Shown here piece by piece: positions 56,843 to 64,000 of a DNA stretch of 64,000 bases. A program made the translations under genes and the position numbers. The first letter of the stretch is position 1; the number at the start of each line of letters is the position of its first letter. The stretch spans positions 17,547-81,546 of the forward strand of contig CAVUIW010000013.1 in NCBI GenBank assembly GCA_963741525.1, in the 5' to 3' direction. Below the pieces are notes generated by a model. It was not told the origin of the DNA, did no database searches, and saw nothing but the letters and a program-made list of their open reading frames with translations. This stretch comes from JANNSX01 sp963741525. Its GTDB lineage: Bacteria; Pseudomonadota; Alphaproteobacteria; Rhizobiales; Hyphomicrobiaceae.

Positions 56843-56917
56843 CAGGAGAGACCGTTTAGTGTCGCCGGGCGACCGCCGGTCGCCCCTAAAAGTGCAACTA
56901 TGTGACATGAGGACTCG

Positions 56918-57684
56918 ATGCCGGGCATAAAGGGCAAGGTCGCTGTCGTCACGGGCGGAAGCCGTGGGATCGGAGCGGGGATCGTCGCGGCGTTCCTGGC
57001 CGAAGGCGCCAAGGTCGTGACTTGCGGACGGGGCGCGCGGCCTGAGGGACTTGCCAAGAGCGCGGTGTGGCTCACGGCCGATGTCGGCTCGCGCGCCGAT
57101 GTCGAGAAACTCCGCGCGGCGACGCTCGACGCCTTCGGGCGCGTCGACGTGCTCGTCAACAATGCGGGCATCATGAATGTCGGCACGGTGCTCGCAACCG
57201 ATGACGACGCCTACGATGACATGATGGCCATCAACGCCAAGGGCCTCTTCATGTGCTGCCGCGAATTCATCCCGGAGATGAAGGCGGGCGGCGGCGGGGC
57301 GATCATCAACATCGGCTCGGTGAGCGGTCATGGTCTCCGACCCCGAAATGGCCGTCTACAATGCCAGCAAGGCTTTCGTGCACGCGCTCACGCGCTCGAT
57401 CGCGGTGGATCACGGGAAGGATGGCATCCGCTGCAATGCGATCTGCCCCGGCTGGATCGAGACGGGGATGCTGGAGGAGAGTTTTTTCACGGCAAGTGAT
57501 CGCCCCGCCGCCCGTCGCGATGTGCTGGCGCGGCATGCGGCAGGCCGCTTCGGGAAGCCTGAGGATATCGCGGCGGCCTGCCTCTATCTGCGCGTCGGAT
57601 GCGGCGGCGTTTGTTACGGGGCAGGCGCTGGTGGTGGACGGCGGGCTGGTCGCGGCGTCACCGGCGCGGCCGGGGTTGTTTTGA
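56918..57684 (+). CDS. SDR family oxidoreductase (two frameshifts)
   Basis: About 254 residues in three frames: TGGSRGIGAGIVAAFLAEG, LVNNAGIMNVG and IINIGSVSGH first; after a shift near 57330 VSDPEMAVYNASKAFVHAL with catalytic Tyr/Lys; after another near 57590 DAAAFVTGQALVVDGG and the stop at 57684. Each shift needs one base fewer. The full set gives a normal classical SDR. It follows the Rieske gene on the same strand, separated by repeats. Confidence 0.84.
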
Positions 57685-58295
57685 AACAATCACCGGCAGA
57701 CTCAACTCGAGCGATCGATTCGGATCGAGTCGGTGCTTCCGGTCAATGCCATAGTAAGTCCAACACGACGCGTGAATTTGCTGAGCCGTCTACCGCCACA
57801 TAGTATAGGGTGGGCTCAGCAAGGCCTTCGCGGCCGAATACAAGCGAACCTCGAGAGAGAGTTTTCCGGCCGGTTGCCTAGCTCGGACAACTCGGTCAGC
57901 ACGGGCTACAATTGGCCGGTGATGGTCAATCACCGAGCGTGTCCGACAGAGCAAATGGCCTCCGTCGGACTGGGTCTTCCAACTGCTTGATGGCAGCTCG
58001 ATGAAATATGCAGTATACTCGGTGACGCCTTTGTCGCCGTTCGCGACTTCAGGTGTCGTGGCGGTGCGCGTTGACCTCAACGGTGCTCCGTTGGCCCCGT
58101 CAATCCGTGGTGTCACGAGCGCGACCTTTGCTTCACCAGCCTCCTCGGCGCTTCAGATGAACGGACTTCTGCCGAGGCACAAAGCGAAAGCTCGTTACGA
58201 AATCGGCCGCAAGACTGGTGGCTCGATCGTCGGCAACTGCTGCTGACGCGACGAGCACCATAACAACAAGACAAGCGCGGCCGCAACCCGCCCCA
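57685..58295. other. 611-bp AT-richer stretch without a confident gene
   Basis: Base use changes sharply here and goes back to GC-rich at the sucC end. No family is recognised in any frame; the best open stretch is 58001-58246. sucD, which usually follows sucC in this group, would be expected on the minus strand here but is not. Confidence 0.55.
58001..58246 (+). CDS. Small unknown open frame, possibly a remnant
   Basis: 81 residues from an ATG, open upstream to about 57923 without another start (WPPSDWVFQLLDGSS precedes it). LSPFATSGVVAVRVDLNGAPLAP looks like part of a beta-rich exported protein, and the end GGSIVGNCC has two Cys. No ribosome site, no family. Could be the 3' part of a lost gene or chance. 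Confidence 0.2.
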   Translation: MKYAVYSVTPLSPFATSGVVAVRVDLNGAPLAPSIRGVTSATFASPASSALQMNGLLPRHKAKARYEIGRKTGGSIVGNCC

Positions 58296-59495
58296 TCACG
58301 CCCCCCTCTTCACCGCCTCCACCACCTTCTTCGCCGCATCGTTCAGATCATCCGCGGCAATCACATTCAGCCCGCTCTCTTTCAAAATCCGTTTCCCCAA
58401 CTCCACATTCGTCCCCTCCAACCGCACCACCAGCGGCACCTTGATCGCCATCTCGCGCGCCGCCGCGATCACGCCCTCGGCGATGATATCGCAGCGCATG
58501 ATGCCGCCGAAGATGTTGACGAGAATGCCCTTCACATTGGGATCGGAGAGAATGATCTTGAACGCCGCCGTCACCTTCTCTTTCGTCGCGCCGCCGCCGA
58601 CATCCAAGAAGTTCGCGGGCTCGGCGCCATAGAGCTTGATGATATCCATGGTCGCCATGGCAAGGCCGGCGCCGTTCACCATGCAGCCGATGGTGCCGTC
58701 GAGCTTCACGTAGGAGAGATCGTAGCGCGAGGCCTCGACCTCGGCCGGCTCCTCCTCCTCGAGATCGCGCAGGTTCACGATGTCCTGATGGCGGAACAGG
58801 CTGTTGTCGTCGAAATTCATCTTCGCATCGAGGCAGACGAGCTTGCCCTCGCCCGTCACGATCAGCGGATTGATCTCGAGCATGCTCATGTCCTTCTCGA
58901 CGAAGGCGCGATGCAGATCGCCAACGAGCTTGACGCATTGCTTCACAGAATCGCCCTCTAGCTTCAGCGCGAAGGCAATCTTGCGGCCGTGGAAGGGCTG
59001 GTAGCCGGCCGCCGGATCGATCGAGAGCGTCACGATCTTCTCCGGCGTATCATGCGCGACCTTCTCGATGTCCATGCCGCCTTCGGTAGAGGCGATAAAG
59101 GAGAGGCGCGAGGTCTTGCGATCGACGAGGATCGAGAGGTAGAGCTCGCGGGAGATTTGCGTACCGGCTTCGATGAGCAGCCGCTTCACCGTCTTGCCAA
59201 CCGGACCCGTCTGGATCGTGACAAGCGTCGAGCCCAGCATCTGATCGGCGTACCCGCGCACCTCCTCGATCGACTTGGCGATCCTGACGCCGCCCTTGTC
59301 GCCGGCCTTCGCCTCCTTGAATTTGCCCTTGCCACGCCCGCCGGCATGGATCTGGCTCTTCACCGCCCAGACCGCGCCGCCCAGATCCTTCGCGACTTTC
59401 ACCGCCTCGTCCGGCGAGAAGGCAACCGCGCCGTTGACGAGCGGCACGCCGAACTCCCGGAGCACGGCTTTGGCCTGGTATTCGTGGATGTTCAT
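58296..59495 (-). CDS. sucC: Succinyl-CoA ligase (ADP-forming) subunit beta
   Basis: A 399-residue ATP-grasp subunit: MNIHEYQAKAVLREFGVPL, VWAVKSQIHAGGRGKGKF, the phosphate-binding VNGAGLAMATMDIIKLYG and GGGATKEKV region are all normal. It makes ATP from succinyl-CoA in the TCA cycle together with SucD. sucD is not adjacent. The gene lies downstream of mdh and ridA on the same strand and is separated from ridA by an inverted short-unit repeat. A malate-CoA ligase beta subunit would look similar, but the mdh neighbour supports sucC. Confidence 0.93.
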   Translation of the reverse strand: MNIHEYQAKAVLREFGVPLVNGAVAFSPDEAVKVAKDLGGAVWAVKSQIHAGGRGKGKFKEAKAGDKGGVRIAKSIEEVRGYADQMLGSTLVTIQTGPVGKTVKRLLIEAGTQISRELYLSILVDRKTSRLSFIASTEGGMDIEKVAHDTPEKIVTLSIDPAAGYQPFHGRKIAFALKLEGDSVKQCVKLVGDLHRAFVEKDMSMLEINPLIVTGEGKLVCLDAKMNFDDNSLFRHQDIVNLRDLEEEEPAEVEASRYDLSYVKLDGTIGCMVNGAGLAMATMDIIKLYGAEPANFLDVGGGATKEKVTAAFKIILSDPNVKGILVNIFGGIMRCDIIAEGVIAAAREMAIKVPLVVRLEGTNVELGKRILKESGLNVIAADDLNDAAKKVVEAVKRGA

Positions 59496-59512
59496 GGGAA
59501 GCTCCGCTTCAG

Positions 59513-59627
59513 GGCAGTTAGGCAGTGAGGCAGTGAGGCAGTGAGGCAGTGAGGCAGTGAGGCAGTAGTTACGGTCGGATAGGCGTCGATCATTTCGACT
59601 GCCTTACTGCCTACTGCCTTACTGCCC
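59513..59627. repeat. Short-unit inverted repeat (GGCAGTGA), locus 4
   Basis: Seven 8-bp units (GGCAGTTA, five GGCAGTGA, GGCAGTAG) at 59513-59568 are followed by ACTGCCTT/ACTGCCT units at 59598-59627 on the same strand, so the two arms can pair over a loop of about 30 bases. It fills the ridA-sucC gap, ending 5 bases from the ridA stop and 18 from the sucC start. Confidence 0.9.
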
Positions 59628-59631
59628 AATC

Positions 59632-60024
59632 TTACGGCGTCAACGGTCCGTTCTCGCAGATGACCTCGATCTCGACCTTGGCATTCAACGGCAGCGCCGC
59701 GACGCCGATGGTGGTGCGGGCCGGATAGGGCTCCTCGAACACCTCCGCCATCACCGCGTTCATGCCGGTGAAGTCGTTCATGTCGGAGAGGAAGACGTTG
59801 ACCTTGATGACGTCGCCGAAATCGCACTCGGCCTCTTTCAGCGCGACACCGATGTTCTTGAAGGTCTGTTTCGTCTGGCTCGTGATGTCGGGGCCGGCGA
59901 GCTTGCCGGTCTTGGGATCGAGCCCGACCTGGCCGGAGAAATAGACGAGGCCCTTCACCGCCACCGCATGCGAGTAGGGCCCGGCCTTGGGGAGCTTCTT
60001 GGAGTTGATGGCGTAGCGGGACAT
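59632..60024 (-). CDS. RidA family protein
   Basis: A 130-residue YjgF/RidA-type protein (reactive enamine/imine deaminase). AGPYSHAVAVKGLVYFSGQVG and the terminal RTTIGVAALPLNAKVEIEVIC with its Arg are clear. RidA removes 2-aminoacrylate or related imines made by PLP and FAD enzymes. It is inserted between mdh and sucC, with inverted repeats on both sides. Confidence 0.9.
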   Translation of the reverse strand: MSRYAINSKKLPKAGPYSHAVAVKGLVYFSGQVGLDPKTGKLAGPDITSQTKQTFKNIGVALKEAECDFGDVIKVNVFLSDMNDFTGMNAVMAEVFEEPYPARTTIGVAALPLNAKVEIEVICENGPLTP

Positions 60025-60041
60025 GGATGTCTCCGAAAAAA

Positions 60042-60114
60042 GCGTAAGTCGTAAGTGGTAAGTCGAGGTCGAAGTCTAGCCAAACCACTTACGACTTACG
60101 ACTTACGACTTACC
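60042..60114. repeat. Heptamer inverted repeat (CGTAAGT), locus 5
   Basis: GCGTAAGTCGTAAGTGGTAAG at 60042-60062 faces ACCACTTACGACTTACG and further CGACTTA units at 60084-60114. The unit is the same as at 8884-8997. It lies in the mdh-ridA gap, 8 bases from the mdh stop. Confidence 0.9.
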
Positions 60115-60121
60115 CCTTGTC

Positions 60122-61087
60122 TTAAGCCCCCAGATTTGGCGCCATCTTCTGGCACGCCTCGACGAGCGCCTTCACCGCCTCGACCGACTGCATGAAGGCG
60201 GAGCGCTCGCGCATGTTGAGGTCGATCTCGACGATGCGCTCGACGCCTTGAGCGCCGATCACCACCGGCACGCCCACATACAACCCCTTCACCCCGTACT
60301 CGCCGTTGAGATAGGCGGCGCAGGGCAGCACGCGCTTCTTGTCCTTGAGATAGCTCTCGGCCATCTGAATGGCGGAGGCCGCCGGGGCATAATAGGCCGA
60401 GCCCGACTTGAGAAGGTTCACCACCTCCGCGCCGCCCTCGCGCGTGCGCTTGACGATCTGCTCGAGCCGGTCCTCGGTCAGCCAGCGCATCTTGATGAGA
60501 TCGGGCAGCGGGATGCCCGCGACCGTCGAGTAGCGTACCAGCGGCACCATGGTGTCGCCGTGACCGCCGAGCACAAAGGCCGTCACGTCCTCGACCGAGA
60601 CGCCGAGTTCCTGCGCCAGAAACGTGCGGAAGCGGGAAGAGTTGAGCACGCCCGCCATGCCGATGACGCGATGGTGCGGCAGGCCGGAGGCCTTCTGCAG
60701 CGCCCAGACCATGGCATCGAGCGGATTTGTGATGCAGATGACGAAGGCGTTGGGCGCGTATTTCTTGAGGCCCGCGCCGACTTGGTCCATGACTTTGAGA
60801 TTGATGCCGAGGAGGTCGTCACGGCTCATGCCGGGTTTCCGTGCGATGCCGGCGGTGACGATCGCCACATCCGCGCCTTCGAGCTCCGAATAGGCATTGG
60901 CGCCGCGCAGCGACACGTCCGTGCCGTCGACCGGCGTGCTCTGGGAGATGTCGAGCGCCTTGCCCTGCGGGATGCCCTCGGCGATGTCGAACAGCACGAC
61001 GTCGCCGAGCTCCTTGGTGGCCGCCAGATGCGCGAGCGTTCCGCCGATCATGCCCGAGCCGATCAAAGCAATGCGATTGCGCGCCAT
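60122..61087 (-). CDS. mdh: Malate dehydrogenase
   Basis: A 321-residue LDH-like malate dehydrogenase: GSGMIGGTLAHLAATKELGD, the Arg-rich loop GIARKPGMSRDDLLGIN, ICITNPLDAMVWAL and GGHGDTMVPLVRYS with the catalytic His. It oxidises malate to oxaloacetate with NAD in the TCA cycle. It leads the mdh-ridA-sucC run. Confidence 0.96.
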   Translation of the reverse strand: MARNRIALIGSGMIGGTLAHLAATKELGDVVLFDIAEGIPQGKALDISQSTPVDGTDVSLRGANAYSELEGADVAIVTAGIARKPGMSRDDLLGINLKVMDQVGAGLKKYAPNAFVICITNPLDAMVWALQKASGLPHHRVIGMAGVLNSSRFRTFLAQELGVSVEDVTAFVLGGHGDTMVPLVRYSTVAGIPLPDLIKMRWLTEDRLEQIVKRTREGGAEVVNLLKSGSAYYAPAASAIQMAESYLKDKKRVLPCAAYLNGEYGVKGLYVGVPVVIGAQGVERIVEIDLNMRERSAFMQSVEAVKALVEACQKMAPNLGA

Positions 61088-61225
61088 GGTGGTGCTCTCT
61101 CCCTGAATGGGTCCGCCAGCCTCGGCAGGACCGTCATGCTGCTATGCAGCGTGGGATAGCGCGAGCTTGTGCCTAGGGCAAGGCAACCGCCAGCAAAGGA
61201 GGTGCGCCGTTGGACAGCGCAGCGC

Positions 61226-61609
61226 CTACTGTTTCTTCAGCGCCAGCGCGCCTTCACCCGCCGCACCCTTGAAGACGATCTTCTGGGCGCTGCCGGAGAT
61301 GGTGACGCGCACGCTGCCGGCGACCTGATGGGCCGAGCTGCTGAAATTGCCGACATAGCGGCTATCGCTGACGGCCTTGACCTTGCCGGTCTGGACGATG
61401 GTCAGGGGGCCGGCCGAGCAAGTGGCGGTGACGGTGTGGGTGGCCGCTGAAGCCTGCTGGTACTCGACCTTGCAGGTGACCGGCGCGCGCTTGCCGGAAG
61501 CCGGCTGCATGTAGCCGGCGCCTGTCCAGGTGCCTTCGAGCGAGGCGGCGTATGTATGAGCGGTGGTGGCGGCAAGCAAAAGGGCGGCGGCAAAAGACAT
61601 ACGCAACAT
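61226..61609 (-). CDS. Small secreted protein, paralogue 1
   Basis: A 127-residue protein with a Sec signal peptide (MLRMSFAAALLLAATTAHTY, cleaved near AA). SLEGTWTGAGYMQPASGKR, VTCKVEYQQ and VTATCSAGPLTIVQTGKV suggest a small beta-barrel with one disulfide between the two Cys. Its relative is at 61934. Function unknown. Confidence 0.78.
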   Translation of the reverse strand: MLRMSFAAALLLAATTAHTYAASLEGTWTGAGYMQPASGKRAPVTCKVEYQQASAATHTVTATCSAGPLTIVQTGKVKAVSDSRYVGNFSSSAHQVAGSVRVTISGSAQKIVFKGAAGEGALALKKQ

Positions 61610-61888
61610 CGTTCGGAATCCTTAACTCTGTGACAACCCCGTAGTCCCAGCCAAGACTATGGGCGAGCCCGCCAGCAAAAAGCCAGCTCTGAGTAAGAAT
61701 TGGTTAACGGCGAATAGGCGCCGTGCCCGCTCGATTATCCAGCAACTCTTTGAAATACCGTCACATACGAAAGCGGAGGGTTGCGTAGTGTGACGAATTG
61801 CCAGCAACCCGCAGCAGGCCAGCGCCAGCCGGTTAAAGCGGGTTCAGTCCAACCGGAAACAAGAACCCGCTCTAGAGTTTTTGTTTTG

Positions 61889-61933
61889 AGCACGTTCTAC
61901 GGCGAACCGGCATCCACTTCGCCTGAACGTGCT
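61889..61933. repeat. 45-bp palindromic repeat, family A
   Basis: AGCACGTTC...GAACGTGCT arms with ACGGCGAACCGG and TCCACTTCGCC inside. It directly touches the TAG stop (61934) of the minus-strand secreted-protein gene, so it is the 3' boundary of that message. Confidence 0.82.
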
Positions 61934-62326
61934 CTAGCGCCGCTTCAGCGCCAGTGTGCCCCCGCCGGAAGCGCTCGTGAACGTCACATTCTGCGTATTA
62001 CCGCTGACGACCACGCGGACGCTGCCGGAGATATTGTACTCGAGATTGGCGAAATCGCCGATGTAGCGGCCATCGCGAACGGTCGATATCTGCCCCGTCT
62101 GGACGATCTTCATGGAGGCGGAAGCGCAAGTGGCCTTGACGGCATGTACGGTGTCGTTGAGCTGGTGGTAATTCACCTTGCAGGTGACCTTCTCGCGCTC
62201 GCCATTCGAGGGCTGCACATAACCGCTGCCGCTCCAGTTGCCTTCGAGAATGGACTCCGCGGCGGCGGGTGCGGATGAGGCGGCGATAGAGACTAAAGCG
62301 GCGAGTACGACCAGCGACCGGGCCAT
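61934..62326 (-). CDS. Small secreted protein, paralogue 2
   Basis: A 130-residue protein with a Sec signal peptide (MARSLVVLAALVSIAASSAP, cleaved near AAAES). ILEGNWSGSGYVQPSNGER, VTCKVNYHQL and VKATCASASMKIVQTGQI match paralogue 1 block by block, with the same two Cys. It ends in LALKRR where the paralogue ends LALKKQ. The two form a tandem pair separated by 324 bp; function unknown. Confidence 0.8.
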   Translation of the reverse strand: MARSLVVLAALVSIAASSAPAAAESILEGNWSGSGYVQPSNGEREKVTCKVNYHQLNDTVHAVKATCASASMKIVQTGQISTVRDGRYIGDFANLEYNISGSVRVVVSGNTQNVTFTSASGGGTLALKRR

Positions 62327-62427
62327 GGAGCGTCTCCTTGCGTGTGGTTAATGCCTACTCCCTGCACGCCACCGTCTACATAAGAAGCAAATCCGTCTGT
62401 GCAACTCGGCAGTTACCCCATTTCTGA

Positions 62428-62853
62428 TCACGCGTCCGCGATTTCGATGTGCCACCACTTTGGTCGCGCGCCCTTGAAGGAGTGACTTTGCGGGATCAGA
62501 TCCCGGGCGTTGGGCTTGTCGAAGACGCCGGTGACGAGCCCGACGGTCGGAGCGTCGTCGATGGCGCCGAGCGTGCTGCCGCATTTGGAGCAGAAAGCGC
62601 GGCTCGAGAAATCCGACGATCGCCAGGTCGACGGCGCGCCGCCCGGACCGGTCCATTTCACCTTGTCTCGCGGGAACTCCACCCAGGCGAGCGCCGGCGC
62701 ACCGGAATGGTGCTGGCACATGGTGCAGGAGCAGGTGTGCGGCTTGCCGGCCGGGCCTTCGGCCGAAAAGCGGATATGTCCGCACAGACAGCCGCCGGTG
62801 TGCGTGGCGGACTTCGCCTTGGGCTTTGCCGATGCCGATTTCGCCTTCGCCAT
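62428..62853 (-). CDS. GFA family protein (glutathione-dependent formaldehyde-activating-like)
   Basis: A 141-residue CENP-V/GFA protein with zinc motifs HTGGCLCGHIRF, TCSCTMCQHHSG and FCSKCGSTLGA. Members bind zinc by these Cys; most have unknown substrates, and a few use glutathione adducts. The basic N-terminal tail (AKAKSASAKPKAKSA) is unusual for the family. Start 62853 preferred over 62868. Confidence 0.85.
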   Translation of the reverse strand: MAKAKSASAKPKAKSATHTGGCLCGHIRFSAEGPAGKPHTCSCTMCQHHSGAPALAWVEFPRDKVKWTGPGGAPSTWRSSDFSSRAFCSKCGSTLGAIDDAPTVGLVTGVFDKPNARDLIPQSHSFKGARPKWWHIEIADA

Positions 62854-62928
62854 GGGTGCCTGCCGCATGCCGTACGTTGATGATTCGCGATCATCGCGCG
62901 AGCGGGACAGGCGTTCAAGAGATCTTGA

Positions 62929-63900
62929 TCAGGCTCTCGGGTGCGCCGCGTCATAAACCTGGAGCAGCCGGTCGCGATCGACCTCGGTGTAGGTCTGCGT
63001 CGTCGACAGCGAGGCGTGGCCGAGCAGCTCCTGGATTTGGCGGAGATCCGCTCCGGCGCTGAGCAGATGCGTTGCGAAGGAGTGACGGAGCGCATGCGGC
63101 GTTGCCGTTTCCGGCAATCCGAGCGCAGACCTCATGCGTTCGATCAGCAACTGGATGATGCGCGGGCTCAAGGGGCCGCCCTTCGCGCCGAGGAACAAGG
63201 GCCCCTCCATCTCCAGCGGATAGGGGTAGAGCTCCAAGTATCGCACGATGGCTGCACTCGCGACCGGCAGGACCGGCACGAGCCGCTCCTTGCCGCCTTT
63301 GCCGCGAATGAGGAGTACATCGCGACCGTCGATCGGCGCATCCTTGCGCAACAGGCCGAGGGCCTCCGAGATGCGCAGGCCCGAGCCGTAGAGCAACATC
63401 ATCACGGCGGCATCGCGCGCCTTGATCCAATCTTCCGACTGGCCCGCATTGCCCTCGACGAGCGCGAGCGCCTTCGCGACCGTCAAAGGTTTCGGAATGG
63501 AGTGGGGCACGCGCGGCATCTCGACCGCCATTACGGCGCGATTGCCCGCCAGCTCGTTGGTGTCGAGATAGCGGAAGAACATACGGATCGCCGACATCTG
63601 GCGCGAGAGCGAGCGCGGCGCCGTGCCGATCCGCCGGCGGCTCGACATGAAGGTGCGGAACACTTTCGGCTCGAGCGTCGCCATGTCGGCGAGGCAAGGC
63701 ATATGCCCGAGCTGGACTTCCAGGCTCCCCAGGAACTGGCGGACGTCGCGGGCGTAGGCTTCGAGCGTCTTTTCCGCGAGCCCGCGCTCGCCGGACAAAT
63801 GCGAGAGCCAGGAGCGCACGGCGTCGTCGAGGTCGCCGCCCAGCGGCAACTCGTCCGTCCCGGAGTCGTATTCGATCTGCTGTAGCGCCTCGGCAGCCAT
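62929..63900 (-). CDS. Tyrosine recombinase XerC/XerD type
   Basis: A 323-residue site-specific recombinase: N-terminal SAM-like DNA-binding half (LSGERGLAEKTLEAYARDVR), then the catalytic half with Arg in YGSGLRISEAL, Lys in GKGGKERLVPV, HxxR in TPHALRHSFATH, His in LLGHASLSTTQ and the nucleophile in TQTYTEV. These are the residues for chromosome-dimer resolution at dif. Start 63900 has GGGAGG six bases before it; an earlier ATG at 63933 has no good site. Confidence 0.92.
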   Translation of the reverse strand: MAAEALQQIEYDSGTDELPLGGDLDDAVRSWLSHLSGERGLAEKTLEAYARDVRQFLGSLEVQLGHMPCLADMATLEPKVFRTFMSSRRRIGTAPRSLSRQMSAIRMFFRYLDTNELAGNRAVMAVEMPRVPHSIPKPLTVAKALALVEGNAGQSEDWIKARDAAVMMLLYGSGLRISEALGLLRKDAPIDGRDVLLIRGKGGKERLVPVLPVASAAIVRYLELYPYPLEMEGPLFLGAKGGPLSPRIIQLLIERMRSALGLPETATPHALRHSFATHLLSAGADLRQIQELLGHASLSTTQTYTEVDRDRLLQVYDAAHPRA

Positions 63901-64000
63901 TGCCAGCCTCCCCGCCGACCGTTTGTTCGTCATATGTTCGTTTTCGCGAGTTTCGGCGGGGAAGGTTAATGAAGGGTAAACGGGGGATGAGAAATGGTGG

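Noticed and set aside
62929..63900. Integrase of a mobile island
   Set aside because: No tRNA, attachment site or phage genes nearby, and the protein matches housekeeping XerC/XerD in size and motifs.

Overview
The window is GC-rich DNA, dense in genes and in intergenic palindromes, of the kind seen in Alphaproteobacteria, most likely Hyphomicrobiales. Core genes (mdh, sucC, argG, a typA/bipA relic, a xerC/D-type recombinase) look alphaproteobacterial, and most of the rest are ABC uptake systems and oxidoreductases typical of free-living soil or water members of that order. The taxon is inferred from protein character and repeat style; no rRNA or tRNA gene was seen.

Positions 1-13.4 kb hold catabolic genes: an M42 peptidase tail with an FGGY kinase; a D-amino-acid-dehydrogenase-like enzyme with an HpcH aldolase; a GMC oxidoreductase; a co-directional run of two SDRs, a luciferase-like monooxygenase and a hydroxyproline-epimerase-type racemase; and a minus-strand gntR-threonine aldolase-Asp/Glu racemase-M20 deacylase operon. 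Positions 13.4-34.5 kb look like one regulated catabolic region: a GntR regulator, a FAD amine oxidase, a four-gene polyamine-type ABC importer, hyuBA, a uronate dehydrogenase / tartrate dehydrogenase / SMP-30 lactonase set, an SDR, a two-subunit GMC dehydrogenase and a BKACE enzyme. Four AT-rich dyads of similar sequence sit in the promoter gaps of these units. A small AT-richer islet (27.5-29.3 kb) carries a DUF4238 protein and an unknown gene.

Positions 34.8-46 kb carry an ATP-grasp enzyme, a possible granule-associated protein, argG, a duplicated secreted-protein gene fused to an elongation-factor-G remnant, a TerC protein, two tandem J-domain proteins and a corrupted typA. Positions 46.3-53.1 kb hold a polar amino-acid ABC importer with an M20 amidohydrolase, an aminotransferase and a BetI-like regulator. 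Positions 53.2-57.7 kb carry a SulP transporter, a Rieske oxygenase and an SDR. Positions 58.3-64 kb hold mdh-ridA-sucC (without sucD), two paralogous small secreted proteins, a GFA-family protein and a tyrosine recombinase.

Two features cut across the window. First, intergenic repeats are abundant and fall into several families: hairpins built from 7-8-bp tandem units, a 45-bp palindrome with compensatory changes, a composite repeat of about 120 bp, and short perfect palindromes. Several of them supply the stop codon of the gene before them. Second, about fifteen genes that otherwise look intact are broken by single-base shifts, often in short homopolymers, and one 700-bp part of typA is scrambled. 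This points to an incompletely polished assembly more than to real gene decay.
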